DNA of 64,000 nt from Sambucus nigra (taxonomy: Eukaryota; Streptophyta; Magnoliopsida; Dipsacales; Adoxaceae). Where the stretch lies: assembly GCA_949130495.1 (NCBI GenBank), contig OX422209.1, positions 693,146,757 through 693,210,756 on the forward strand, given 5' to 3'. A program made the translations under genes and the position numbers. Shown here piece by piece: positions 11,817-22,486 of this stretch (within the stretch, counting starts at the first letter, position 1; every line of letters starts with the position of its first letter). Under the pieces are notes generated by a model. That model was not told the DNA's origin. It saw only the letters and a list, made by a program, of their open reading frames with translations, and did no database searches.

Positions 11817-12049
11817 CGAGAAGTTGTCTCTTCCTCTTCTTAAGCTTGTCCTCACCGGAGACTCTGGTGGTGAACCAGGCACCACCCCTTGCGTGGAGCT
11901 GTTTCACCATTGAAAGAGGTCATTTAAGGTATTAAGCTCACCTGCTACTCAAGCTCTTTATTGCTAACACATAGCACCAGAATTTCCACCGCCTCTTCCG
12001 CCTCCTGGTGGGGGAGGACCCAGTTCCAGCCAGGCACCGCCTCAGTCCG

Positions 12050-13960
12050 AAATGGTGGAGGTGGCCGCAGCCTTGAGGTCTTTGGCTGCAACACAACAAG
12101 ATATGCAAGAGCAGTTTGCACAGCTCAGTCAAACTATGATGAGGCCACCTGGAGTTTCACCGGAAATGATCACTCCGGCGGTGGTCCGGCCTCATCCTGA
12201 TGCCAGAGGACCACCCCAGGCACCAATAAAGGACCAACCTGCACCCCAGTGGAGGAGGGATATTGCTGACCCTAGGCTCTTATGCCTGGGGAGGTAAGGA
12301 AACCCTTGCCCCGATGACAGGTATGACGATCTGGAGGCGGAAGAGGTCCCAGAAGATTGTTAGGAGCCGTGTGAGGTTTCGAATAATACGGTGTGCCCTC
12401 TTCAACAGAGCCGAGGTTGTGTCGGTAAAAGAGGTGAAGAGGCCCAACAACGAGGATCAACTTTTGATCGATTGAGCAGAGGGTCAGCCTTTGAGAGTTG
12501 GGCCCAGTGAATGACCTAAGGCAGAGGTTATTAAGGTCGAGAAGCGCAGTGGGCCCGCAAAGAGGAGACAGACAAGGTCATCCTGACCAAGGTCGACCCC
12601 ATGCAGGAAGGGGCAGAGACCAGGATGAGATCAACAACCGACGTTGTGTTGCGGCAGGGGAACCTATCCCTTGGAGGTGGCTGGGGATAACCTCGATCAG
12701 GACGATGGTAGGAGACCATGGAATGACTCTATCCAACATCTTGAGGAGAATATAGGAAACCTCATCAAAAGTAGGGACCCATTGCAAAGGGGTTACTCAG
12801 AAGGCTCTCCATTCGTGGCTAAGATAGTAAGCTTCCCGACCCCTGCTAAGTTTAAACCACCAGTGGTGTCTCCCAAGTATGATGGTAGCACCAACCCTGT
12901 ACATCACATTGAGATGTACCAGTCGGTGGCGGACATCTACTCAATACCTGATGAGATGAAGTATAGGGCCTTCTCCGGGACCTTTACAGGGGAAGCACAC
13001 AGCTGGTTTACTTCTCTTCTGAAGAATTCAATTGAGAACTTCAAGGGCTTGGACTAACGATTCATCCACAACTTCTGCTTTGGGGTAAGACCTCAAAAGA
13101 AGACCACTCATCTACTATATGTCAAGCAAGGCAAGGACGAGAGCCTAAGAGACTACATCACCAGGTTCAATAAAGAGAAACTTGAGGTTGAAGATTACAA
13201 AGAGAATATAGCCATGACCTCCCTCATAGGAGGTCTTCAGAAAGGGAAGTTGTTGTAGAAACTTGCCGAAGACCCCCCCAGGTCTATGGCCGAGCTACTG
13301 GCAACTGCGAGGAAAGTCATGAATGCCGAAGAGGCAATGGCCGCCAAGTATGAGGATGAGAACCGAGGTAGTGGCGGGAAGTCCCAAAGAAAGAAAGATG
13401 GAAAGAATAGGTCAGTCGATGATAAGTTCACTCACTATATTCCTCTAACCGTGAGCTGTAAGCATATCCTCAATGAGATCAAGAATGACAGGACTCTAAG
13501 ATGGCCAGAGAAATTGAAGGCCCCTCCACATAAGAGGAATAAAAACTTATGGTGTGAGTTCCACCAGGACCATGGCCATGTCACGGACAGATGCTTCGCC
13601 TTAAAGGATGAGATTGAGAAGATGTTGAAATCCGAAAAGCTGAGGAAATATGTTGATGGCAAGGCTCCTAGAGGGGGGAGAGATGACCCTAAAAAGAGGA
13701 GAAACGATAGATGTCATGACGATGCCCCAGCTAGAAGAGATAATGATTCAGAAGGTGATGATGAAGATGATCCGGACCTTCCGTCGAAAGATGATAACAC
13801 CCCGGTGAAGAGGGTTGGCATGATCTCCTTTGGTGTCGACACCATATGCGGAGGACTCGCGGGAGGTGGCTCTGAAGTGGCTGACAGGAAAGCTCATGTG
13901 GCAGAGGCCAAGTCAGTGGCCAAACTTGAAGTTGTAAATATAACGTCTTCTGATACAGTG
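12050..13960 (+). pseudogene. gag: gag of element A
   Basis: The capsid-nucleocapsid gene. It begins with a helix-rich N terminus after a PPQSEMVE motif (12052). After a frame-disrupted stretch (12300-12640), one frame runs from 12644 into protease. Retrotrans_gag core: PKYDGSTNPVHHIEMY block (12880-12930), EAHSWF block, then RFNKEKLEVEDY (about 13165). The zinc knuckle C-x2-H-x4-H-x4-C lies near 13552-13595, followed by an acidic linker rich in Asp (13740-13800). In-frame stops lie at 13055-13057 (CAA to TAA would explain it) and near 13257. It would form the particle and bind RNA, but is now a pseudogene. Confidence 0.85.
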
Positions 13961-14735
13961 CAGAAGAGAAAGAAGGTGGACATGGACACCCTAATAGTTG
14001 GGTTCTGCCGACTAGACTTTAAAGGTATCTTAGCCCCACATGATGACCCATTGGTAATACCAACAAGGGTGCATGGGTGCGAGGTGCAGAGGATCCTCGC
14101 GGATGGAGGGAGCTCAGCAGATGTGATGTTTTAGCCTTGCTTCAAGAGCCTAGGACTTAGCAGAGCTAGGATGGTACCCTACCATCATCCTTTAATGGGC
14201 TTCAGTGACAAAAAGGTCCACGCATTGGGCATGTATGAGATGGACATAGGGATGGGTGATGAATGGCCTAAGAGGTTGACCTGGAAGATAAATTTTTTCA
14301 TGATGGACAAAAATGTCTTCTAGGCCTATAACCTCATCATAGGAAGAGTGGCCCTTAAGGAGTTTGAAGCTGTGCCATCGACGGTCCACCAGATGCTAAA
14401 ATTCCCGACCCCCTATGGGGTAAGGGAAGTGCAATGTGACCAGACCATAGCACGATAATGTTACTTCAACTTGATCGAAGAGAGAGAGGCCCATAAGAGG
14501 GAAACCACCACTTATAGCATTGATACGTTGGACCCAAGATATGAAACTAAGTTGAAGAAGGGAGAGGCCGTGAAAGAAATAGAATCTATCGTCCTCAATG
14601 AGGACGAACCAGAAAAAACCATCCAGGTCGGCAAAACCCCTAAAGACAGAAATCAAAGAAGAGCTGATAAACTTCCTAAGGAAGAGGCAGAGTGTCTTAG
14701 ATTGGATTCACGCAGACATGCCCGGTATCAACCCT
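13960..14735 (+). pseudogene. pol: Protease and linker of element A
   Basis: Retropepsin-like protease in the same frame as gag. The active-site segment reads ADGGSSAD with the catalytic Asp codon at 14102-14104; the more usual residue before it in these elements is Val. A TAG stop follows at 14132. The remaining fold (PYHHPLMGFS block, LIIGRVALKEF block near 14340) is readable with two more stops. The linker 14471-14737 is open. It would process the polyprotein. Confidence 0.8.
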
Positions 14736-16046
14736 GAGGTTATGAGTTACAAGCTCAATGTGACCAAAGATGACAGGCCTATTAAGCAAAGATAAAGAGT
14801 TTACTCCAGGGAGAAGTACGATGTTATCCGGGAAAGAGGTTAAAAAATTGGAAGAGGCGAGTTTATAAGAGAAGTCATATACCCGGAGTGGTTGTCAAAT
14901 GCAGTCATCGTGCCCAAAGCCAATGGGAAGTGGAGAATGTATGTTAATTTCACTGACCTGAACAGGTCTTGCCCAAAATACAGTTATTCCTTACCTCGAA
15001 TAGACCAGATGGTTGATGCTACTGCAGTTCACGAGCTCATGAGCTTCATGGACGCGTATTCAGGCTACAATCAGATCTTCATGGATGTGGAAGACTCAGA
15101 GAAGACAGCCTTTATTACCGATAAAGGGACGTACTATTACAAAGTGATTCCCTTCGGTCTGAAAAATGTTGGGGAAACGTACCAACGTCTTGGTAATAAG
15201 ATGTTCGAAGATCAAATAGGTAAGACTATGGAAGTGTATGTAGACGATATGCTGACGAAGAGCTTAAAAGCATGCACTCATATGGCAAACCTTGAAAAGA
15301 CCTTTGATATTATGGACTTGTACAGGATGAAACTCAACCCAGTGAAGTGTGTCTTCGGGGTAGGAGCTGGGAAGTTTCTTGGATTCATTGTCAATCAAAG
15401 AGGAATTGAAGCAAACCCTGAGAAAATTAAGGCTTTGCTTGTTATGAAGACACCGAGGAGTATCAAGGACGTCCAAAGACTCACGGGGAGAGTGGCCACA
15501 CTCAATATGTTTGTTTCTAGAGCGACGAACAAGTGTCTTCCATTCTTTAGGGTGCTTAGAAAGGCCTTCTAGTGGGACGAAGAGTGCGAAGAATCTTTTA
15601 ACCAACTCAAGTCTTACCTTGGGTCTCCCTTGTTATTATCTCGGCCCATAGCTGGAGAGAAATTGTATGTTTATCTAGCAGTCTCTGAATTGGCTATCAG
15701 TGCGGCCATAGTAAGGGAAGACGTTGGAATCCAAAGGCTGGTGTATTTCAACAGTAAAGCCCTTCAAGGGTCTGAACAAAATTACCCTCGTATGGAAAAG
15801 TTAGCCTAAGCCCTGATACATGCCTCAAGGAAGATAAAGCCCTACTTTCAAGCCCATTCCCTGGTTGTCCTCATCGACTCCCCACTAAGATAGGTCCTAC
15901 ATAAACTTGAGAAGTCTGGAAGATTGATGACATGGTCCATTGAGTTGGGGGAGTATGACCTTACCTACCAACCTAGGATAGCCATCAAAGGGCAAGCCCT
16001 CGCAGACTTCGTTGCTGAGTTCACATGGGAAGAGGCCGAGGCATAG
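14736..16046 (+). pseudogene. pol: Reverse transcriptase and native RNase H, element A
   Basis: A long open stretch (14892-15572, 226 codons) holds RT: WRMYVNFTDLN, PRIDQMVDA, FMDAYSGYNQI, PFGLKN and the catalytic YVDD at 15237-15248, followed by the thumb and connection (FLGFIVNQRGIEANPEKI). After a stop at 15572 the same frame continues into the native RNase H (15573-16046), where the first catalytic Asp expected in a DAS motif is absent (LYVYLAVSE instead). This fits the known decay of the native RNase H in Tat elements. Stops occur near 15808, 15890 and 16044. A frameshift lies between 14737 and 14892. Confidence 0.85.
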
Positions 16047-16234
16047 AATGACCTAGAGGGTGTTGAAGGGACAAACAACAGTGTCTTCCGAGAGCAGGAA
16101 GAGATGACACTAAACGTCTTCCGACAGCAGGAAGAGTTGGCACCGAACGCCTTCCGAGGCCAGGAAGAGGTCGTATCCAAAAAGATCAGGGGCAGAGTAG
16201 CGAAAAATATCGGCACCTCTTCAAGCAAGGAATC

Positions 16235-16660
16235 ATGTCAGAGGGGGCCTTCTCATTGGATACAGAAATTTGGAACCTCTTCATGGATGGTTCTTCATAC
16301 GACAATGGAAGCGGTGCAGGGTTGATACTTTCAGCTCCAGATGGTGCCAACATTGAATACGCTTTGAGGTTCAACTTTAAGGCATCTAACAACGAGTCAA
16401 AATATGAAGCCATGATAGCAGGTCTCTCATTGGCAAAGACTCTGGGGGTAAGACGACTCCTACTTTACAGCGACTCAAGGTTAGTTGTCAATCAAGTATT
16501 AGGAGTCTATGAAGCCAAGGATGAAAGGATGGCTAAGTATCTTAAGAGGGTAAGAACGATGTTAGAATATTTTGAAGAGACAAAACTGAAGAGAGTACCT
16601 CGATAAAGTAACAGCCATGCAGACGCATTGGCAATCTTGGCCTCGGCGACAAAGACAGAC
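16235..16660 (+). pseudogene. pol: Second (archaeal-type) RNase H, element A
   Basis: Open from 16235 to 16606 plus a short tail. The four acidic active-site positions are visible: Asp in FMDGSS, Glu in NNESKYEAM, Asp in YSDSRLVVNQV, and a final Asp in the HADALA motif after the stop (about 16620). An additional RNase H after the native one is the diagnostic trait of Tat elements and is thought to take over removal of the RNA template. It is followed immediately by the MITE insertion, which separates it from integrase. Confidence 0.85.
16653..16660. repeat. Left 8-bp target duplication of the MITE
   Basis: AGACAGAC; identical copy at 17262-17269. Confidence 0.9.
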
Positions 16661-16846
16661 TAGGGGTGGCCATAGGCCCGAGGCCCGCCAAGCCCGCCCA
16701 ACCCGCCCAATAAAAATATAGGGCTTGGGTAAGGTAAATAGGCCCGCAAAGCGGGCTTGGCAAAATTTTATAGGCCCGATTTTTTTTCGGGCGGGCTTGG
16801 GCATGAGTTCTTAAACCCGATGAGGCCCGGCCCGGCCCGAGGCCCG

Positions 16847-16897
<51 letters not shown>

Positions 16898-17261
16898 GGG
16901 GGGGGGGGGGGGAGGGGGGGGGACTTCTATAAATATAAAAACGTATACCAATTCTTTTCATGTAAAGTGAGAACCTTTATATATGGACTTTATAATATAT
17001 GGAATTTAAAACATATTTTTAATTAAAAAAATTGGTCTTTAAATAAAAAAATAGGTATTTTAATTTAAAAAAAAATCTTTTAATTAACATAATAGGGCCC
17101 GATCAGGCGGGCCTGGGTAAAGAGCTTTCAAATCTGGGCGGGCTTGGGATTACATAATAAGGCCCGATCTAGGCCCGAGCGGGCTTGGGATAACACTTAA
17201 TTTTTCAAGCCCGGCCCGAGCCCGACTGGGCCTGCCCAGGCCCGGCCCACGGCCACCCCTA
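16661..17261. mobile_element. Non-autonomous hAT-type MITE (601 bp)
   Basis: Terminal inverted repeats begin TAGGGGTGGCC and end GGCCACCCCTA, with imperfect pairing continuing about ten bases inward. The 8-bp direct duplication AGACAGAC on both sides is the target-site length of the hAT superfamily. There is no transposase; the inside has many GGCCCG/GGGCTTGGG motifs near both ends and an AT-rich centre with an (AT)n(GT)n(G)n tract at 16848-16920. The 139-codon minus-strand open frame over it is a by-product of the repeats. It interrupts element A between the second RNase H and integrase. Confidence 0.9.
16848..16920. repeat. (AT)n(GT)n(G)n compound microsatellite
   Basis: An AT run, then a GT run, then a G run broken by single A bases, all inside the MITE. 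Confidence 0.9.
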
Positions 17262-17269
17262 AGACAGAC
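17262..17269. repeat. Right 8-bp target duplication of the MITE
   Basis: AGACAGAC; identical copy at 16653-16660. Confidence 0.9.
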
Positions 17270-18563
17270 ATCAGAAGGACAGTTCCGGTCGAGGTCTTAG
17301 GAAAAGCGACCATTGAGGAAGAAGAGGTATGCAACCCTTGTCTCAATTTGAACCTAGGACACTCATGGATGGACCCCCTCGTCAGATATATCAAAGAGGG
17401 AGAGTTACCCGAATCCAAGATAGAGAGGAGGAAATTGAGATATAGGGATGCCACGTTCTCCATAGTAGGAGACGTCCTGTACAAGAAGGGATTTCTATTT
17501 CCTCTCCTCAGATGTGTGCATCCCATCGAAGTTCCCCGGATCTTATAGGAAGTTCATTAGGAGGAAGACCCTTGGCCAAAAGAATTATTACCCAGGGATA
17601 CTGGTGTCCAACCTTGGCTAAAGATGCTGCAGCTTACGTGAAGAGGTGCGATAAATGTCAAAAATTCTCCACTATTCCTCATCAACCTCATCAACCTATG
17701 ACGTCAATCACCTCCCCATGGCCATTCGCAGTATGGGAATTAACTTAGTAGGACCCCTACCAAGAGCTGCTAACAGTTATCGATTCCTGATAGTAGCCAT
17801 TGACTACTTATCAAAGTGGGTGGAGGCAGAGCCGATGATAACGATCACAGAACAGAAGACCTTCAAATTTATTTGGAGGAACATCATATGCAGACATGGC
17901 CTCCCAAACACTCTCATCTCAGATAATGAAACCAAGTTCAAGAACTCCTCTTTAGAAAAGTATTGCGTAAGAGTTGGGATAAAGCAGTTCTTCTCATCTC
18001 CCGACCGACCTCAGGAAAACGGTCAGACCGAAGTCACGAACAGAACAATCCTCGACGGAATCAAGAATAGGTTAGAATAAGCGAAGGGAAGATGGACTGA
18101 AGAGGTTTACACTGTGTTATGGGCCTACAGAACCACGACAAGGACACCAATAAGAGAAATCCCATTCATGCTCGCACATGGCTCAGAGGCCGTCATACCA
18201 ACAGAAGTGGGACTCCCTAATCATAGGGTTCATACCTATGACCCTAATAAAAATAGGGAAGAGAGGAGACTAGACCTGGATCTAATTGAAGAGAGAAGAG
18301 AAGATGCGGAAATCAGATAAGCAGCTTACCAACAGAGAGCAGCAAAATTTTACAATCAGAGGGTGAAGTCAAGACCCATCATCGTGGGAGACTTAGTACT
18401 GAATAAGACCTTACAAAAAACAAACAAGCTCCACCCAAACTGGCATGGTCCCTACAAGGTGACATAAGAGGTTGTACCCGGGACCTTCAAGCTAGAAAAC
18501 CTGGAAGGAAAACCTTTCGCTAACCCCTGGAATGCTGATGATCTAAAGAAGTATTACATATGA
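17270..18563 (+). pseudogene. pol: Integrase of element A
   Basis: Would insert cDNA into the genome. Order: linker with a YIKEGELP motif (about 17395), one H2C2 zinc module ending CDKCQ (17640-17665), catalytic core, and the C-terminal part ending LKKYY (stop TGA 18561). The core has Asp in the LISDNETKF block and Glu in the ENGQTE block with 35 residues between them. The first catalytic Asp of the GIDLVGP motif is Asn here (codon 17742-17744, AAC), and a one-base loss lies just before it. Other stops occur near 17547, 17557, 18078, 18318 and 18466. Confidence 0.85.
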
Positions 18564-18640
18564 TGTTGCAAAGAGTTATGTAAATGTACCATCTTATGAA
18601 GAGATTATTAATAAAAGATCAGTGTCCATGATGATTCTTG

Positions 18641-19935
18641 CTTCATTGTGATCTAATGGTAGAAAGTATGAGGATAACATCTTAGGTGATGACCTCAGAC
18701 CCTTATAACATCATTAAGTGGTGACAAGGTCTGAGGTCAGACTCCATACTTGGATGGCCTCAGACCCTTATAATATAATTAAGTGGTGACAAGGTCTGAG
18801 GTCAGACACCATACTTGGATGGCCTCAGACTCTTAAAATCACTAATTTGGTGAAGAATTAATGAGGATAACATCTTAGGTGATGACCTCAGACCCTTATA
18901 ACATCATTAAGTGGTGACAAGGTCTGAGGTCAGACACCATACTTGGATGACCTCAGACCCCTAACATCATTAATTTGGTGAGGAATTAATGAGGATAACA
19001 TCTTAGGTGATGACCTCAGACCCTTATAACATCATTAAGTGGTGACAAGGTCTGAGGTCAGACACCATACTTGGATGACCTCAGACCCTTAACATCATTA
19101 ATTTGGTGAAGAATTAATGAGGATAACATCTTAGGTGATGACCTCAGACCCTTATAACATCATTAAGTGGTGACAAGGTCTGAGGTCAGACACCATACTT
19201 GGATGACCTCAGACCCCTAACATCATTAATTTGGTGAGGAATTAATGAGGATAACATCTTAGGTGATGACCTCAGACCCTATAACATCATTAAGTGGTGA
19301 CAAGGTCTAAGGTCAGACACCATACTTGGATGACCTCATACCCTTAACATCATTAATTTGGTGAGGAAGTAATGAGGATAACATCTTAGGTGATTACCTC
19401 AGACCCTTATAACATCATTAATTGGTGACAAGGTCTGAGGTCAGACACCATACTTGGATGACCTCAGACCCTTAACATCATTAATTTGGTGGGGAATTAA
19501 TGATGATAACATCTTAGGTGATGACCTCAGACCCTTATAACATCATTAAGTGGTGACAAGGTCTGAGGTCAGTCACCACACTTGGATGACCTCAGACCCT
19601 TAACATCATTAATTTGGTGAAGAATTAATGAGGATAACATCTTAGGTGATGACCTAAGACCCTTATAACATCATTAAGTGGTGACAAGGTCTGAGGTTAG
19701 ACACCATACTTGGATGACCTCAGACCCTTAACATCATTAATTTGGTGAAGAATTAATGAGGATAACATCTTAGGTGATGACCTCAGACCCTTAACATCAT
19801 TAATTTGGTGAAGAAATAATGAGGATAACATCTTAGGTGATGACCTCAGACCCTTAACATCATTAATTTGGTGAAGTTAATTATGAAAGTGACCTCTTAG
19901 TTGATGACCTCAAACCTTATAACATCACTCTGGTG
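18641..19935 (+). repeat. 128-bp minisatellite of element A
   Basis: Successive GAGGATAACATC markers lie at 18863, 18991, 19119, 19247, 19374, 19502, 19630 and 19758, so the period is 128 bp; a partial 63-bp unit follows, and earlier diverged units lead in from 18641. Each full unit holds TGACCTCAGACC and its reverse complement GGTCTGAGGTCA about 30 bases apart, plus a third copy of the motif. The array sits between integrase and the reverse-strand gene. Confidence 0.95.
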
Positions 19936-20151
19936 ACAACGTCTGAGGTAAGACTATTGATTGAGTTTAAACAGACATCATTGCAACAAGACTTCAGATC
20001 TAAAACATCACATGACAAAGAAGCATTCAACAAAACAAATGAAGTGAAAATCCTCCTCAGAGGTTGTCATACAATTGTAAGATTAAAAAAATATGAGTTA
20101 ATGATGTTCTTCAGAGATTACAAATAGTCAGAGGTTTCACTTCGAAGATAA
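19936..20151. other. Spacer between minisatellite and antisense gene, element A
   Basis: No feature recognised. It corresponds to the interval in D now occupied by element E. Confidence 0.5.
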
Positions 20152-20275
20152 ATACTAAAATCTAAAATCATACCTGAATAGACCTATGGAAGCCGAACTC
20201 CACCAGTAGAGGTGTATCCATTGACCGACATAAACGTTTGTCTCCTCGACCATGGCAAAGCCGATGGCATCAAGT

Positions 20276-21377
20276 GCCTACAAATGATGGCCTATTATGC
20301 TTCCATTGATTTTCAGTTTCTCTATACAAGCAGCCAATGCATCTGCAGATGATATAGGGATGGCGTTATCCCCACCCTTCTTCTTTTGTCTCTGATCCTC
20401 AGGGGAAGGGTCAGTAGAATTCCTCTTCTTTGTGGCCTGAGCCTTCGACGTTGAGGGAGGAGGAGGAGGAGCATTCATACTAGCCTTCTTAGCAAGCTTT
20501 GTCAAACTCGGTGCCACCATTACCCAAAGCTCGTCTGATATCCCCTTCGAACGCTTTGCAAAATAGAGAGATCTGAGTTAGTGAGTCAGACATGCATAAA
20601 CTCAGAGGTATAACTTGAATAAAAACACTTACCAAGCTCTGTAAGAGGACTACCTCCAAACCAGTCTCAGAGAGGTAGTGGGGGGTCATAAGGTGTTCAA
20701 ATTTAACGAGCACACCATGCATCCCCTGATCCTGGAGGTCTTTGACCTTCTGAATGTTTTGCAGGCTTAGACCAGGGTCGTCCCTGGCAGACATTGTGAC
20801 CTTACCCCATCTTATAGGCATTCACGGCTCTAGTGGTGAAGAGGGAGCACATGGTCCAAATTCCCATGGCCCTGAGGCAAAGAAATAACGAGGCTTCCAG
20901 TTGTGATTAGAAGTCTGCGTTATTTGGAGCATCTTCTTCTCAGGTTTCCTAGCTACAAAATGGTAATAGTTCAGATGGTTTTTGGCAGATGAAGGGACAT
21001 AGAAACCTACAAAGACCTGGACTGGGAGGTGTGAATCATAAACAGCCCTCCATAGGACTATGACCCCAATTATTACCCTCCAAGCATTGGGTGACAACTG
21101 GGAAGGGGCCAAGTTGATATAAGTTAGTATAGACCTAATGATGGGATGGATGGGAAAATGAAACCCCAACTTGAACATCTGCTCGTATAAGCAGATCTCA
21201 CCATCTCGACCGTGGTAAGCCCTCTCTTCCCTCAGAGGTCTCCTGAGCTTTATGGAGGGGCTGATGGAGTACAGATATCTGAAGCAAAGAAGGTCGACCT
21301 CGCTAATGGTACTCTCGATCTCGGTCGCCTCAGAGACATCGACATCACTCTCAACATCATCATCATCATCATCATCA
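20276..21377 (-). pseudogene. Antisense gene of element A (Transposase_28-like)
   Basis: Minus-strand gene cut at its upstream end (21377) by element B. The reading starts with an Asp run encoded by the CAT repeat at 21353-21377, then an acidic stretch and a globular part with LYEQMFKLGFHFPIHPIIRSIL (about 21190-21130), which resembles Pfam Transposase_28 (putative gypsy type transposon). One TGA lies at 20822-20824. A phase-0 intron is predicted at 20554-20632 (TTG|GTAAGT ... GCAAAG|CG); after it comes a basic, Pro-rich tail (KKRNSTDP, QRQKKKGGD) ending with a stop near 20278. The homologue in D has the same layout. Its role is unknown; similar extra ORFs are described in Tat elements. Confidence 0.7.
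21353..21377. repeat. (CAT)n trinucleotide run at the A/B junction
   Basis: Encodes consecutive aspartates of the reverse-strand protein of A and ends exactly where sequence of the B LTR starts. Confidence 0.9.
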
Positions 21378-22451
21378 TGGGAGGAGGGACCTGCAAAGTA
21401 CTTCCCCTCATAGCTCCCATAAAACCAAGTTAAGATGATGGGGTGTCTAGTATAAACAACTCCTCATGATGAAAAAGAATAGAATTACTAACACTTATTT
21501 TTTTTGTAAAGGTTACCTAGTTGAGCAAGGAGGTCTCAAGTAGGCCAGTTGGGACCTCCTGGGAGTTTTGGCTTGGCGGCTGAGAGACAAGGTATGTTGA
21601 GCAAGCCCAACCACTTAGCACTATAGGATTGAGAGAATACTAGTAGGAAGACCCAGCAATCACTCAAGACTACACACACTTGACACTTGGTCACAAGTGA
21701 AGTGAGCAGCCAAAGAGTTGGCTGCTCACAAGGAATAAACTCTTTATACAAAATGACTTTTCTAGAAGAGGGGGTCCTCGAGGTCCTTCTCAAGAAAAAA
21801 AATGATTTTAAATGAGAGGGGTGCTTAAGGCCCCCTCTCTCAAGATTTGCGAAATTGCACCCTAAGTTACCGTTTCAAAAGATAATTACCAAATCAGATA
21901 TCTTGTCGTCATTAGGAGACATATGTGCTTTTTGACTTTGGTTGGCGCGAAGTGGAGCCTGCAGAAGGGGATAGGCAGCGCTGCCTATAGGTAGGGACAA
22001 ATGGTAAACCTCACACATTGTTCCCCACCAACCCTCTCAATTTTGGTGCCTAAAAATGCCATCTCAGCCCTGATGCCCAAGTATAAATAGACCTCTAGGC
22101 AAGGTCAATAAAAAGACACAATTGAAATTGCACTGTTACTCTACCAAAACCACACTAGACCTACCTAGTATTCTCTCCCTGCTCATTCTCTTAGTGCTGA
22201 GTGCCTTATTCTTTCACTCCCCACTGACAACCATCATTCTCAGGTGTTTCCCTTGAGGAAATTACTATTTTTGCTATGAAAGTTCATCTTCTTGTAGGGA
22301 GTGAGTTGAAGTTTTAGTTCCATTGTTACAAGAAGGAGAAGGTTTCTTGAGAAGTTGCACCAGAAGACCTTGAAGGCAGTGTCCATTGGAGTGGGTCACG
22401 CATCACCCCTTTCCAGATATTCATAGACCCTAGTCTCACTACCCTCCTATA
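21378..22451 (+). repeat. 5' LTR of element B, truncated
   Basis: 1074 bp that align without net length change with 47971-49044, the last 1074 bp of the 3' LTR. The end reads CCTCCTATA where the 3' copy has CCTCCTACA. The part carrying the 40/120-bp repeats is missing. TATA at 22081-22090 (GTATAAATAG). Confidence 0.9.
22081..22090 (+). promoter_or_regulatory. LTR TATA box, element B 5' LTR
   Basis: GTATAAATAG, conserved at 48673-48682 in the 3' LTR; it lies about 370 bases before the LTR end. Confidence 0.75.
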
Positions 22452-22453
22452 TT

Positions 22454-22471
22454 TGGCGACACTGTTGGGGA
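22454..22471 (+). promoter_or_regulatory. Primer-binding site, element B
   Basis: TGGCGACACTGTTGGGGA, two bases after the LTR. It differs at few positions from the site of C (TGGCGACTCCGCTGGGGA) and is a different type from the TGGCGCC site of A, D, Z and G. The primer tRNA was not assigned. Confidence 0.8.
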
Positions 22472-22486
22472 GGTATTCTTACTTTA

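Larger units (their letters stand above)
11133..21377 (+). mobile_element. Element A: Tat-lineage gypsy lacking its 3' end
   Basis: Order: LTR, PBS, gag, protease, RT, native RNase H, second RNase H, (MITE), integrase, minisatellite, reverse-strand gene. The second RNase H plus the reverse-strand gene place it in the Tat lineage. The element stops at 21377 inside the reverse-strand gene, where the truncated LTR of B begins; no 3' LTR of A is present. It was inserted in element Z near codon positions matching A 15630. Confidence 0.85.

Noticed and set aside
16542..16961. 139-codon minus-strand frame and its neighbours rich in Gly/Pro/Arg
   Set aside because: They lie over the MITE, its GGCCCG repeats and the G run, and cross a transposon border; no homology to any other frame here.
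18641..19935. Possible CRISPR array
   Set aside because: Spacers are not unique; whole 128-bp units repeat, and the context is a plant retrotransposon. The same holds for the arrays at 32513-33300, 46930-47940 and 50040-50880.
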